Origin: Spirochaetaceae bacterium
GTDB taxonomy: Bacteria; Spirochaetota; Spirochaetia; DSM-27196; SLAA01
DNA length: 5,510 nucleotides
Reading direction: 5' to 3'
NCBI GenBank assembly: GCA_003564775.1
Contig: PXEI01000248.1
Span: forward strand, 1-5,510
This document shows positions 1 to 5,510 of this stretch, in pieces. The translations under genes were made by a program, and so were the position numbers. Below the pieces are notes generated by a model. That model saw only the letters and a program-made list of their open reading frames with translations. It searched no databases and was not told the DNA's origin. The first letter of the stretch is position 1, and the number at the start of each line of letters is the position of its first letter.

Positions 1-561
1 AGCACGGTTGGTGAAGGCACTGTTGTGCATGTCGAGTTGCCCTTTCGGGTTCCGGAGGAAAGGGCGGTGGCGAATGCCCCCAGCGCTTCGGCCTTTTGCT
101 CCGTCGCACCACCCACAACAGCCTCCGGGACTGAAGCACCGGGGGCGCTCACCGGCGCGGCCACTTCTGCCCAGCTGGAGATCCTGCTCGTCGAGGATGA
201 CAAGATTAACCAACTCGCGCTCCGACGGCTCTTGCAGGAGCGTGGGCACCGAGTACATGTAGCCAACAATGGCCAGGAGGCGGTAGACCTCTTTGCACAG
301 CATGAGTTCGACTGCATCCTCATGGATATTCAAATGCCGGTCATGAACGGCGTCGAGGCCACGGAGTCTATTCGCACAAGTGAGATCTGGAGTGCCCGCA
401 AGAGAGTGACCATATTCGCGGTAACCGCCCACGCCATGGCTGGTGACCGCGAGCGGTTTCTTGCAGCAGGAATGGATGACTACCTATCTAAACCCCTGAG
501 ACTCCACGACCTGGAAAAGCTCTTCATCAAGCACGCCGTATCTGCACAAGAATTGCCTTAG
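1..561 (+). CDS. Hybrid sensor histidine kinase, C-terminal part (ATPase end plus receiver domain), 5' partial
   Basis: The reading frame is open from base 1, so the gene begins outside the window and only its last 186 residues are visible. The first residues (STVGEGTVVHVELPF) match the end of a histidine-kinase ATPase domain: the G2-box glycines followed by the final beta strand. An Ala/Pro/Thr-rich linker covers about residues 17-58. A full receiver domain follows (about 59-180), with the acidic pair D66/D67, phosphoacceptor D109 in LMDIQMPVMNG, switch threonine T142 and the conserved lysine K164 in LSKPL. The protein ends shortly after the receiver and carries no HPt domain, so any phosphorelay would need a separate HPt protein, or the receiver only tunes the kinase. 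The receiver resembles those of BarA-type hybrid kinases. The sensed signal cannot be judged because the input domains lie outside. The GTG at 25 and ATG codons further in are internal, not starts. Confidence 0.93.
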   Translation, partial: STVGEGTVVHVELPFRVPEERAVANAPSASAFCSVAPPTTASGTEAPGALTGAATSAQLEILLVEDDKINQLALRRLLQERGHRVHVANNGQEAVDLFAQHEFDCILMDIQMPVMNGVEATESIRTSEIWSARKRVTIFAVTAHAMAGDRERFLAAGMDDYLSKPLRLHDLEKLFIKHAVSAQELP

Positions 562-590
562 CGGCTCTGTTCGCGTATCTTCAGCCCAGT

Positions 591-595
591 GAGGA
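591..595 (+). promoter_or_regulatory. Ribosome binding site of the thioredoxin-like gene
   Basis: GAGGA lies 6 bases before the ATG at 602. It is a good Shine-Dalgarno match at normal spacing and supports that start. The 40-base gap after the kinase stop contains no clear promoter or hairpin, so co-transcription with the kinase is possible. Confidence 0.7.
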
Positions 596-601
596 TACAT
601 C

Positions 602-1213
602 ATGAATACCGAAGATTTTCAGCAAGGCTACGATATCGCTACCTACGTCACTAATCTACGCAACTATAGATCACTGGTTAAGAGACTTATGGAGAAGGTG
701 CAGGTGAATGCCAAAGACATCGCGGCTCTGCGGGACGCCGTTGGTGGCTTTGCCCAGCCAGTACGAGCAACCATGATGACCGAGGACTGGTGTGGTGACT
801 CGGCATGCAACGTGCCGGTGCTGGCGCAGCTTTTTGAAGGCGCGGGAATTGAGTTTCGCGTCTTTCGTGGTTCTGAGAAAGAAGACCTTAAGTCGATGTA
901 CGAGAATGATGGTGATGACCACATTCCGGTTGTTTCACTCTGGGACGGCAACGGTAAGGAGTTAGGACGCTGGATCGAGGCCCCACAGGCGGTACAGGAG
1001 CAGAAAGACACCTGGAAGGCCGCACACCCGCAGTTTGAGAAGCTGTACCAGCGGCAGAAAGAAGGCGACAAAGATGCGGCTAAGGAGTTTGGAACGCTCT
1101 ACCGCACCTTTCTTGAGGAAATGGCTGGTTGGTATCAGGACGGACTATGGAACGAGACCGTGCGAGAGATCATACAGCTCCCCGGCTCCAAGTCCGCAAC
1201 ACCTATGCAGTAA
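602..1213 (+). CDS. Thioredoxin-fold family protein (Thioredoxin_9-like) with CGDSAC active site
   Basis: This is a 203-residue cytoplasmic protein with no signal peptide or membrane segment. An N-terminal helical stretch (about 1-50) precedes a thioredoxin-like core (about 51-125). The core has the motif TEDWCGDSAC at residues 60-69, with the putative nucleophile C64, and the cis-proline loop IPVV at 108-111. The charged C-terminal 75 residues look helical. The TEDWCGD pattern is typical of the thioredoxin-like group Pfam calls Thioredoxin_9. In it the usual second cysteine of CXXC is often replaced, and here position 67 is serine, with another cysteine two residues later (C69). It may act as a monothiol or atypical dithiol redox protein; its partner is unknown. 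The ATG at 602 is supported by GAGGA at 591-595. It lies 40 bases after the hybrid kinase and ends 7 bases from the convergent glucosidase gene. The fold is fairly certain, the biochemical role is not. Confidence 0.88.
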   Translation: MNTEDFQQGYDIATYVTNLRNYRSLVKRLMEKVQVNAKDIAALRDAVGGFAQPVRATMMTEDWCGDSACNVPVLAQLFEGAGIEFRVFRGSEKEDLKSMYENDGDDHIPVVSLWDGNGKELGRWIEAPQAVQEQKDTWKAAHPQFEKLYQRQKEGDKDAAKEFGTLYRTFLEEMAGWYQDGLWNETVREIIQLPGSKSATPMQ

Positions 1214-1220
1214 GCGGCAA

Positions 1221-2627
1221 TTACAGATCCTCCGTGCCAGAAATAACTTCACGTAGATAGTAGTAGCTGTCCTTGGGTACCCGCCTCTGGTTTACGTAGT
1301 CGGCGTACACAATGCCAAAGCGCTTGGTGTACCCAAGCGACCATTCAAAGTTATCTATGAGGCTCCAGACAAAGTAGCCGCGGAGGTCTACGCCTTCTTC
1401 AACTGCGTCCAGCGCTGCTGAGAAGTGGTCTCTTAGGTACCGGACACGACCTGGATCATGACAACGCAGCCCGTCGGGTGTGAGCTCATCCGGCATGGCA
1501 CAACCGTTCTCGGTAATGTACAGCGGATATCGTCCATCTATATGATTCCAGACCCAGCGGAGGTGTCGTGACAGCCCGAGCGGCGTCACTGGCCAGCCCA
1601 TGTCGGTGGTTTCGTGATAACTGTTGACCGCACGAAAACCTTCCGGATACTCCGGTGCCGTAACCACTACTGGCTCAAAATAGTAGTTAAGACCGAGGAA
1701 ATCTATTGGAGTTGCTATAGTTTCCATGTCTCCGTCCAGCACCGGTGGCGGCATCTCTTCCGGGTACGCCGCAAAGTGTCTCTGGGGGTAGGGCCGTCCC
1801 AGCATTGGGTCCAGAAAAAAACGTGTGCGCATGTCTGCTGCCCTGTCGGCCGCCGCAATGTCTTCGGGATGACGGGTAGCGGGCCTTGGCGTTTCCAGAT
1901 TGTGGGTGATGCCAATAGGTGCAACTACGCGTGCGCCCGCCTGTTCTGCCGTTGCTGTGCCGGTCAATGCCCTGTATGCCTGTACCGCCACACCGCGGCC
2001 CAGCATAAGATGATGTCCGGCTGCCCAGCCTTTGCTCTTGCTTGTATGTCCTGGGGCGTGCTCGCCCAGGTCGTATCCCAACACCGCGCTGCACCACGGT
2101 TCGTTCAGGGTAGTCCACATATCTACGTGGTCGCCCAACTCTGCAAAACACCCTGCTGCGTACTCGGCAAAGCGGTAAGCCGTATCGCGTTGTGGCCATC
2201 CGCCAGCGTCTTCCAGAGCCTGAGGTAGGTCCCAGTGATAAAGCGTGGCTACACTCTTTATGTTCTGGCGATGGAGTTCATCGCTCAGCCTCTTGTAGTA
2301 GTCGAATCCTTTGGGGTTGAAGATTCCCGATCCGTCCGGTTGGACTCGCGGCCACGCAATAGAGTACCTGTAGGCGCTTACACCGAGTTCACGCATAAGG
2401 GTGACGTCTTCGGGATAGCGGTGATACTGGTCTACCGACGTGTCACCTGTGTGACCGTGACGCACCTTACCCGGCGTTCGCGCAAAGGTATCCCATATGC
2501 TTTGCCCCCGGCCGTCCTCGTTCACGGCCCCCTCTACCTGGTAACTTGCCGCAGCCACACCCCACAGAAAGCCGGTAGGGAACTCTGCACTGCTACGCCG
2601 TTGTGGAGATCTCTGCTGCCCCTTCAT
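1221..2627 (-). CDS. Glycoside hydrolase family 1 beta-glucosidase
   Basis: This enzyme removes non-reducing beta-linked glucose or similar sugars from glycosides by the retaining mechanism. The 468-residue length is normal for a single-domain GH1 TIM barrel. Visible family marks include FPTGFLWGVAAASYQVEG at 16-33 (glycone-binding Q30), YHWDLP at 130-135 (H131), acid/base E176 in TLNEPW, nucleophile E373 in YITENG, and WSLIDNFEW at 421-429. E428/W429 are the pair that binds a free sugar. Phospho-beta-glucosidases carry a Ser/Lys/Tyr set there, so an unphosphorylated substrate is expected. There is no signal peptide, so it should act in the cytoplasm on imported glycosides. The frame stays open up to 2876, but the ATG at 2627 is preferred: GAGGAG sits 6 bases upstream, the GH1 fold begins soon after, and the longer version would run through the end of the transporter gene. 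It is the last gene of the kinase-transporter-glucosidase set. Glucosidase, galactosidase or fucosidase specificity cannot be separated from sequence alone. Confidence 0.95.
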   Translation of the reverse strand: MKGQQRSPQRRSSAEFPTGFLWGVAAASYQVEGAVNEDGRGQSIWDTFARTPGKVRHGHTGDTSVDQYHRYPEDVTLMRELGVSAYRYSIAWPRVQPDGSGIFNPKGFDYYKRLSDELHRQNIKSVATLYHWDLPQALEDAGGWPQRDTAYRFAEYAAGCFAELGDHVDMWTTLNEPWCSAVLGYDLGEHAPGHTSKSKGWAAGHHLMLGRGVAVQAYRALTGTATAEQAGARVVAPIGITHNLETPRPATRHPEDIAAADRAADMRTRFFLDPMLGRPYPQRHFAAYPEEMPPPVLDGDMETIATPIDFLGLNYYFEPVVVTAPEYPEGFRAVNSYHETTDMGWPVTPLGLSRHLRWVWNHIDGRYPLYITENGCAMPDELTPDGLRCHDPGRVRYLRDHFSAALDAVEEGVDLRGYFVWSLIDNFEWSLGYTKRFGIVYADYVNQRRVPKDSYYYLREVISGTEDL

Positions 2628-2633
2628 CTTGTA

Positions 2634-2639
2634 CTCCTC
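2634..2639 (-). promoter_or_regulatory. Ribosome binding site of the GH1 gene
   Basis: On the minus strand the sequence reads GAGGAG followed by 6 bases (TACAAG) and ATG at 2627. This is the strongest Shine-Dalgarno site in the minus-strand block. It decides the start against in-frame upstream codons as far as 2876. Confidence 0.82.
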
Positions 2640-2668
2640 GTGTTTGCCATATCCTAGCCTATCTGGAT

Positions 2669-3667
2669 CTAGTCTGTCGACCGTACACGCCGAAAACTCG
2701 GAAGCCCCCGAATCACTCCGGCAGTGAGCAGCTGGAAGGGGTGGTAGAAGAGCAACGGGAAAAGCGCGAGTGCAAGGACTTCCGGACGCGCGGCAAAGTA
2801 GACGGTCAACAGCGGAATGCCCATAGCCATGGTCTTTTGTGGCGCTGTATACATTGCGCATACGCGATCCTCCCACGAGAGGCCTATGACTCGTGCACCG
2901 AGATACGCGAGCGTGACAAGCAACACATGGGACGCTGCCAGAAAAATGAACGGCACAACGAGCTGTGGCAGTTGCCCAAGAAAGCTTGGGTCGGATGCAG
3001 TGCGCGATATCGTCAGGAACACAATCACTAAGACCAGCGCGCTGCTTGCCTCGGACAAGCGTTTCTTGACACGTCCGGCAGTCTTGGCGAAGCGGAGCCG
3101 TAAAGCCTGACCAAGGCCAATGGGAATGAGCATGGTGTAGGTCAGCGTCAAAAGTACGGCAAGAATTTCTTCCGGCGGAAGCGCGGCTCCCGATCCGGCA
3201 AGGAACAGACTCAACAGCAAAGGGGAGAGAAAAATCCCGGCGACGTTAGCGACAGCAGAGTTAAACAGAGCCCCAAAGGTGTTGCCACCCGTTGTCTGAG
3301 TGAAGACAACACAGGTAGAAATGGTTGTAGGCAGCACCGCCAGCGCATACATGCCGTACACCAGATACCCGTCAAGATATCCACGAAACAAGGGGGCGGT
3401 TAAGAAGAAGTAGAGCGGAATTACAGCAAAAATGAAGATCTGAATGTACAGGTGCAGTTTGAAGTTGGTGAGCCCGCCCTTGATCTGCTCGGCGGGCAGG
3501 GTGAAGCCAGCAACAAGAAACAGCACAACTACAACCGCGGTGCTGGTGCGTCCGCCGGGATTAAGGAGGGTGGCTGCACCGGGAAGGAGCATGCCCATTA
3601 CAAGTGAGAGAAAGAGCCCAAACAGGAACCAGTTCCTGGCAAGAGTCTGATATGCTCTGTGGCGCAT
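2669..3667 (-). CDS. SBF-like (SLC10A7-type / BASS superfamily) sodium-dependent membrane transporter
   Basis: This is a 332-residue, very hydrophobic inner-membrane protein with about ten predicted membrane segments (roughly 12-30, 42-58, 72-92, 100-122, 134-157, 167-187, 207-223, 234-257, 268-290, 296-318). Two signatures place it in the SBF-like family (Pfam PF13593; relatives include bacterial YfeH and animal SLC10A7). One is LPTTISTCVVFTQTTGGNT at 112-130, continuing through NSAVANVAGIFLSPLL to 151. The other is APQKTMAMGIPLL at 275-287, matching the family's PKK/QKxxAxGxPL stretch. Members are presumed sodium-coupled solute carriers, and bacterial substrates are mostly unknown. The ATG at 3667 is chosen; a TTG directly before it is a possible start. 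No clear Shine-Dalgarno precedes it, but it starts 8 bases after the kinase stop, so translational coupling is likely. Its position between a sugar kinase and a glucosidase suggests uptake or export of the pathway's substrate or a product, which is inference only. Confidence 0.9.
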   Translation of the reverse strand: MRHRAYQTLARNWFLFGLFLSLVMGMLLPGAATLLNPGGRTSTAVVVVLFLVAGFTLPAEQIKGGLTNFKLHLYIQIFIFAVIPLYFFLTAPLFRGYLDGYLVYGMYALAVLPTTISTCVVFTQTTGGNTFGALFNSAVANVAGIFLSPLLLSLFLAGSGAALPPEEILAVLLTLTYTMLIPIGLGQALRLRFAKTAGRVKKRLSEASSALVLVIVFLTISRTASDPSFLGQLPQLVVPFIFLAASHVLLVTLAYLGARVIGLSWEDRVCAMYTAPQKTMAMGIPLLTVYFAARPEVLALALFPLLFYHPFQLLTAGVIRGLPSFRRVRSTD

Positions 3668-3675
3668 CAAAACCG

Positions 3676-5160
3676 CTACTCGGGGTTGTACTGAAGTCGA
3701 GGAAAGAGCGGTTTCAGTTGCTCATACAGATCACGGTACAGACTGTAGTAGTGACTGTATCGCCGGTGATTATCCGGTGAGTAGCTGATCCGCACGCCGC
3801 GTGCAAGAAAAGCCTCAAGTGCCGCCCAGGAATGCCCCGGAACCAGGTTCTCCAACACCATGAATGCTGCACCTATGCATGAACCGGGGTGGTCCGGAAC
3901 GTAGGTGCCGTCATTTCCCACTACATCAAGCACGATCTGTTTCCACAATGGGCTTCGTGCGCCCCCATTAGAGAGGTAGACGTGCTCGACGTTGTACCCT
4001 AACTCGGATAACACCTCAACATGGTGACGAAAACCATAGGCTACCGCCTCAAGCACGGCACGGAACAAACTCGCCCGATCGTGGTTGAGTGAAAGACCAA
4101 AAATGACACCCCGTGCGTCGGTGTCGAAGATAGGGGTCTTTTCGCCCAGGAAGTAGGGGAGCATAATAATCTGACCTTCGCCAGGTTTGAGCATCTCCGC
4201 CTCTGCAGTGAGCCGAGCGAAGTCGGTATCCTGCGTCAGATTTGTGATCCATTTCACTATTGAGCCGCTTGCGGCCATACAGCCGTTAATGAGGTACTTG
4301 TTCGGAAGTGGATGGTAGTCAATAAACATTCGTGGGTCGAGGTTCAGCGAGTCGGTAGCAAACAGGACGTCACCGGCGCCGCCGAGCTTGAGCAACAAGT
4401 CTCCCTCGTTGCGAACACCGGTGGCAAGAGCGGATGCGACATGGTCGGCTATTCCGCACACTACCGGGATACCGGCCGGGAAACCGGTTTCCTTGGCTAC
4501 GGCCTCACTGGTGTGACCAACAATCTGACCGCTGGCGTAGACCGGCGGCAGAAGGTCTACAGACATTGGAATCTGGCTGAGGAGTTCATCGTGCCAGCGT
4601 TCCTCTTCAATGAGCCACATGCCGCTCTCAAGGGCCCAGTTCCTTTCCAGGGCAGGCACGCCGGTAAGCCGGAAGGCGCAGTAGTCGTAGGAGCCCATTA
4701 CGTACTTTGCCCGTCGAACTGCATCCGGCTCGTGTTCTAAGAGCCACTTGAACTTTGGAAATATGACCTGTTGGTTTACCGAGTTGCCTGTCAGGCGGAA
4801 ATACTCATCGTTGTCCAGCAGTTCCTTGAACTGGGCAATTTCTTTGGTCGCTCGGGCGTCGTTCTGTTGTATGGAGTAGCGTATGGGTTCCCCCGCCTCG
4901 TCGACGAGTATCAGCGTAGGAACCATGCCTGAGAAGCCAACCCCAACAACTCGAGTACAGTCCACTGTACTCGCAATTTCTTGTAGCAGCAGCTTGGTGC
5001 TTTGCCACCAAACTGAAGCGTCTTCCTCTGCAAACCCCGCCTGACTGGAGACAAGGTCGTGAGATCGAGAGCTCTCAAACACCACATCACCATCCACCGT
5101 TGCGGCAATGGCTTTTACACCTGTCGTACCAATATCAATTCCAATTGCAATATCACCCAT
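3676..5160 (-). CDS. FGGY-family carbohydrate kinase, xylulokinase-like, substrate uncertain
   Basis: This is a cytoplasmic ATP-dependent sugar or polyol kinase of 494 residues, normal for the family, with two actin-like domains. The N-terminal phosphate motif is GIDIGTTGVKA at 7-17 (D9). The expected catalytic base is D239 in CGIADHVASA. The second phosphate loop reads LGGAGDV at 259-265, where most relatives have a GTS type. GEKTPIFDTDARGVIFGL at 339-356 is the second FGGY signature, and LSNGGARSPLWKQIVLD at 396-412 is the adenosine-binding stretch. Overall it is closest to xylulokinases, but the xylulokinase loop GQMHG appears as GMVP at 78-81 and the usual WND as QND at 99-101, so a different ketose or polyol is likely. 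The ATG at 5160 is preferred because the fold begins at residue 4. An in-frame TTG at 5199 would add 13 unconserved residues. No good Shine-Dalgarno precedes either start. The gene leads a tight set with the transporter, and the DeoR-type gene lies 143 bases upstream. Confidence 0.93.
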   Translation of the reverse strand: MGDIAIGIDIGTTGVKAIAATVDGDVVFESSRSHDLVSSQAGFAEEDASVWWQSTKLLLQEIASTVDCTRVVGVGFSGMVPTLILVDEAGEPIRYSIQQNDARATKEIAQFKELLDNDEYFRLTGNSVNQQVIFPKFKWLLEHEPDAVRRAKYVMGSYDYCAFRLTGVPALERNWALESGMWLIEEERWHDELLSQIPMSVDLLPPVYASGQIVGHTSEAVAKETGFPAGIPVVCGIADHVASALATGVRNEGDLLLKLGGAGDVLFATDSLNLDPRMFIDYHPLPNKYLINGCMAASGSIVKWITNLTQDTDFARLTAEAEMLKPGEGQIIMLPYFLGEKTPIFDTDARGVIFGLSLNHDRASLFRAVLEAVAYGFRHHVEVLSELGYNVEHVYLSNGGARSPLWKQIVLDVVGNDGTYVPDHPGSCIGAAFMVLENLVPGHSWAALEAFLARGVRISYSPDNHRRYSHYYSLYRDLYEQLKPLFPRLQYNPE

Positions 5161-5170
5161 AGTACGTATC

Positions 5171-5199
5171 ACGGTAAGTCCAAGGTTGATGCTTGTCAA
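5171..5199 (-). promoter_or_regulatory. Candidate sigma-70 promoter of the kinase-transporter-glucosidase set
   Basis: On the minus strand there is a perfect -35 hexamer TTGACA (5199-5194). A 17-base spacer follows, then TACCGT (5176-5171), which keeps only the first, second and last bases of the -10 consensus. Initiation about 7 bases further on would leave only a few untranslated bases before the ATG at 5160, in keeping with the missing Shine-Dalgarno. The -10 is weak, so the call is tentative. Confidence 0.3.
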
Positions 5200-5210
5200 T
5201 CTTTATTTGA

Positions 5211-5219
5211 AGGATTCCT
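5211..5219. promoter_or_regulatory. Small hyphenated palindrome, possible operator
   Basis: AGGATTCCT has perfect 4-base arms (AGGA/TCCT) around one central base. It lies 11 bases upstream of the TTGACA hexamer, a sensible place for regulator binding. So short a palindrome can arise by chance. Confidence 0.2.
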
Positions 5220-5236
5220 CAGAAAGTGAGCACCAT

Positions 5237-5262
5237 ATGATGGAATGCAGTCGTCATGATGG
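5237..5262. repeat. Spaced direct repeat ATGATGG in the control region
   Basis: ATGATGG occurs at 5237-5243 and again at 5256-5262, 19 bases apart start to start, close to two helical turns. The first copy is also the right arm of CCAT-ATG-ATGG (5233-5243). DeoR-family repressors often bind repeated half-sites near the promoters they control, so this is a candidate operator, but it is short and unproven. Confidence 0.28.
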
Positions 5263-5303
5263 CATAAAGAAGGTGTCCGCGCAAGTTTGGAGCTCGTACT
5301 ACA

Positions 5304-5510
5304 CTAGGCAAGCACCAGCTCGATACCCATTTCACGAATTGCTTCCGCGATGTCTGGGTCCAGTTCAGTATTGGTGATGATTGTGGAAAAACGTGAAAGA
5401 GCGGCAATCTTATAGAAAGTACGTGTGCCAAACTTCGTATAGTCGGCGGCCAGAATGCAGTGCTGTGCGGTTTCCAGGAGTTTCTGTTTGACGCCAACTT
5501 CGAAAATTGA
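5304..5510 (-). CDS. DeoR-family transcriptional regulator, C-terminal part, 5' partial
   Basis: The minus-strand frame is open from the window edge to a TAG at 5304-5306, giving the last 68 residues. They match the end of the DeoR-type sensor domain (DeoRC, an isomerase-like phosphosugar-binding fold). VKQKLLETA at 7-15 corresponds to the conserved VKxxM...A helix, ILAADYTKFG at 19-28 to the family's LaDxSKFG motif, and STIITNTELD at 42-51 to the IITD...L strand. The N-terminal helix-turn-helix lies outside the window. Such proteins usually repress sugar-use genes and are released by a phosphorylated sugar. The gene is directly upstream of, and co-oriented with, the FGGY kinase, whose product would be a natural effector (inference). 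The piece is easily missed because it has no start codon in view and overlaps a spurious frame at 5219-5497. Confidence 0.9.
   Translation of the reverse strand, partial: SIFEVGVKQKLLETAQHCILAADYTKFGTRTFYKIAALSRFSTIITNTELDPDIAEAIREMGIELVLA

Larger units (their letters stand above)
5161..5303 (-). other. Regulator-kinase intergenic control region
   Basis: These 143 non-coding bases lie between the DeoR-family stop and the kinase ATG. They are more AT-rich than the flanking genes. They hold a consensus-like -35 hexamer, a 9-base hyphenated palindrome and a spaced 7-base direct repeat, each listed separately. No GC-rich hairpin with a T-run was seen, so read-through from the regulator gene remains possible. 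This is the longest gene-free stretch in the window. Confidence 0.6.

Noticed and set aside
1214..1242. Possible terminator hairpin with GGCA/TGCC arms after the thioredoxin-like gene
   Set aside because: The arms are only 4 bases with a loop of about 15 bases and no T-run follows, so it is not credible as an intrinsic terminator.
1614..2228. Plus-strand open frame of 204 codons inside the GH1 gene
   Set aside because: It is antisense to conserved GH1 sequence, is rich in Cys, His and Trp with no recognisable domain, and is best explained as a shadow frame.
2628..2876. In-frame upstream extension of the GH1 gene (551-residue version)
   Set aside because: It would run through the 3' end of the transporter gene, has no GH1 similarity by eye, and ignores the strong GAGGAG-ATG start at 2627.
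2603..3031. Plus-strand open frame of 142 codons across the transporter gene
   Set aside because: It is antisense to clear membrane-protein coding sequence, with irregular composition and no motif.
3676..5199. TTG start at 5199 for the kinase
   Set aside because: The added 13 residues are not part of the FGGY fold and the nearest GAGGA-like stretch is about 15 bases away, too far for normal initiation.
5219..5497. Minus-strand open frame of 92 codons at the right edge
   Set aside because: It overlaps the true DeoR C-terminal frame (5304-5510), whose translation matches the family, and this frame shows no known motif.

Overview
The window looks like ordinary bacterial chromosome: tightly packed genes with short gaps, mostly ATG starts, purine-rich ribosome binding sites on some genes, and moderately high GC judged by eye. 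No rRNA, tRNA, insertion sequence, phage gene or CRISPR array was seen. The taxon cannot be fixed from the sequence. A free-living, sugar-using bacterium such as a spirochaete would fit the hybrid kinase and the DeoR/FGGY/GH1 mix, but this is only a guess.

Left part (1-1213, plus strand). The window opens inside the 3' end of a hybrid sensor histidine kinase: the last strand of the ATPase domain, an Ala/Pro-rich linker and a complete receiver domain. After a 40-base gap comes a small thioredoxin-fold protein whose active site reads CGDSAC rather than CXXC.

Right part (1221-5510, minus strand, so read right to left). Four genes run in one direction: the last 68 residues of a DeoR-family repressor (5304-5510), an FGGY-family sugar kinase (3676-5160), an SBF-like/SLC10A7-type membrane transporter (2669-3667) and a cytoplasmic family 1 beta-glucosidase (1221-2627). 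The kinase and transporter are 8 bases apart and the transporter and glucosidase 41 bases apart, so these three are very probably one transcript. A 143-base gap between the regulator and the kinase holds the only plausible control region of this block, with a consensus -35 hexamer and short repeats. No hairpin terminator was seen there.

How the genes may work together (inference): a glycoside or related compound is taken up, split in the cytoplasm by the GH1 enzyme, and a released sugar or polyol is phosphorylated by the FGGY kinase. The DeoR protein would sense the phosphorylated product. The kinase resembles xylulokinase overall but departs from it in the substrate loop and the second phosphate loop, so its substrate is open. 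The transporter family is not an established sugar carrier, which makes this cluster the most interesting part of the window. The two blocks converge, with only 7 bases between their stop codons. Nothing clearly amounting to a new defence or mobile system was found.
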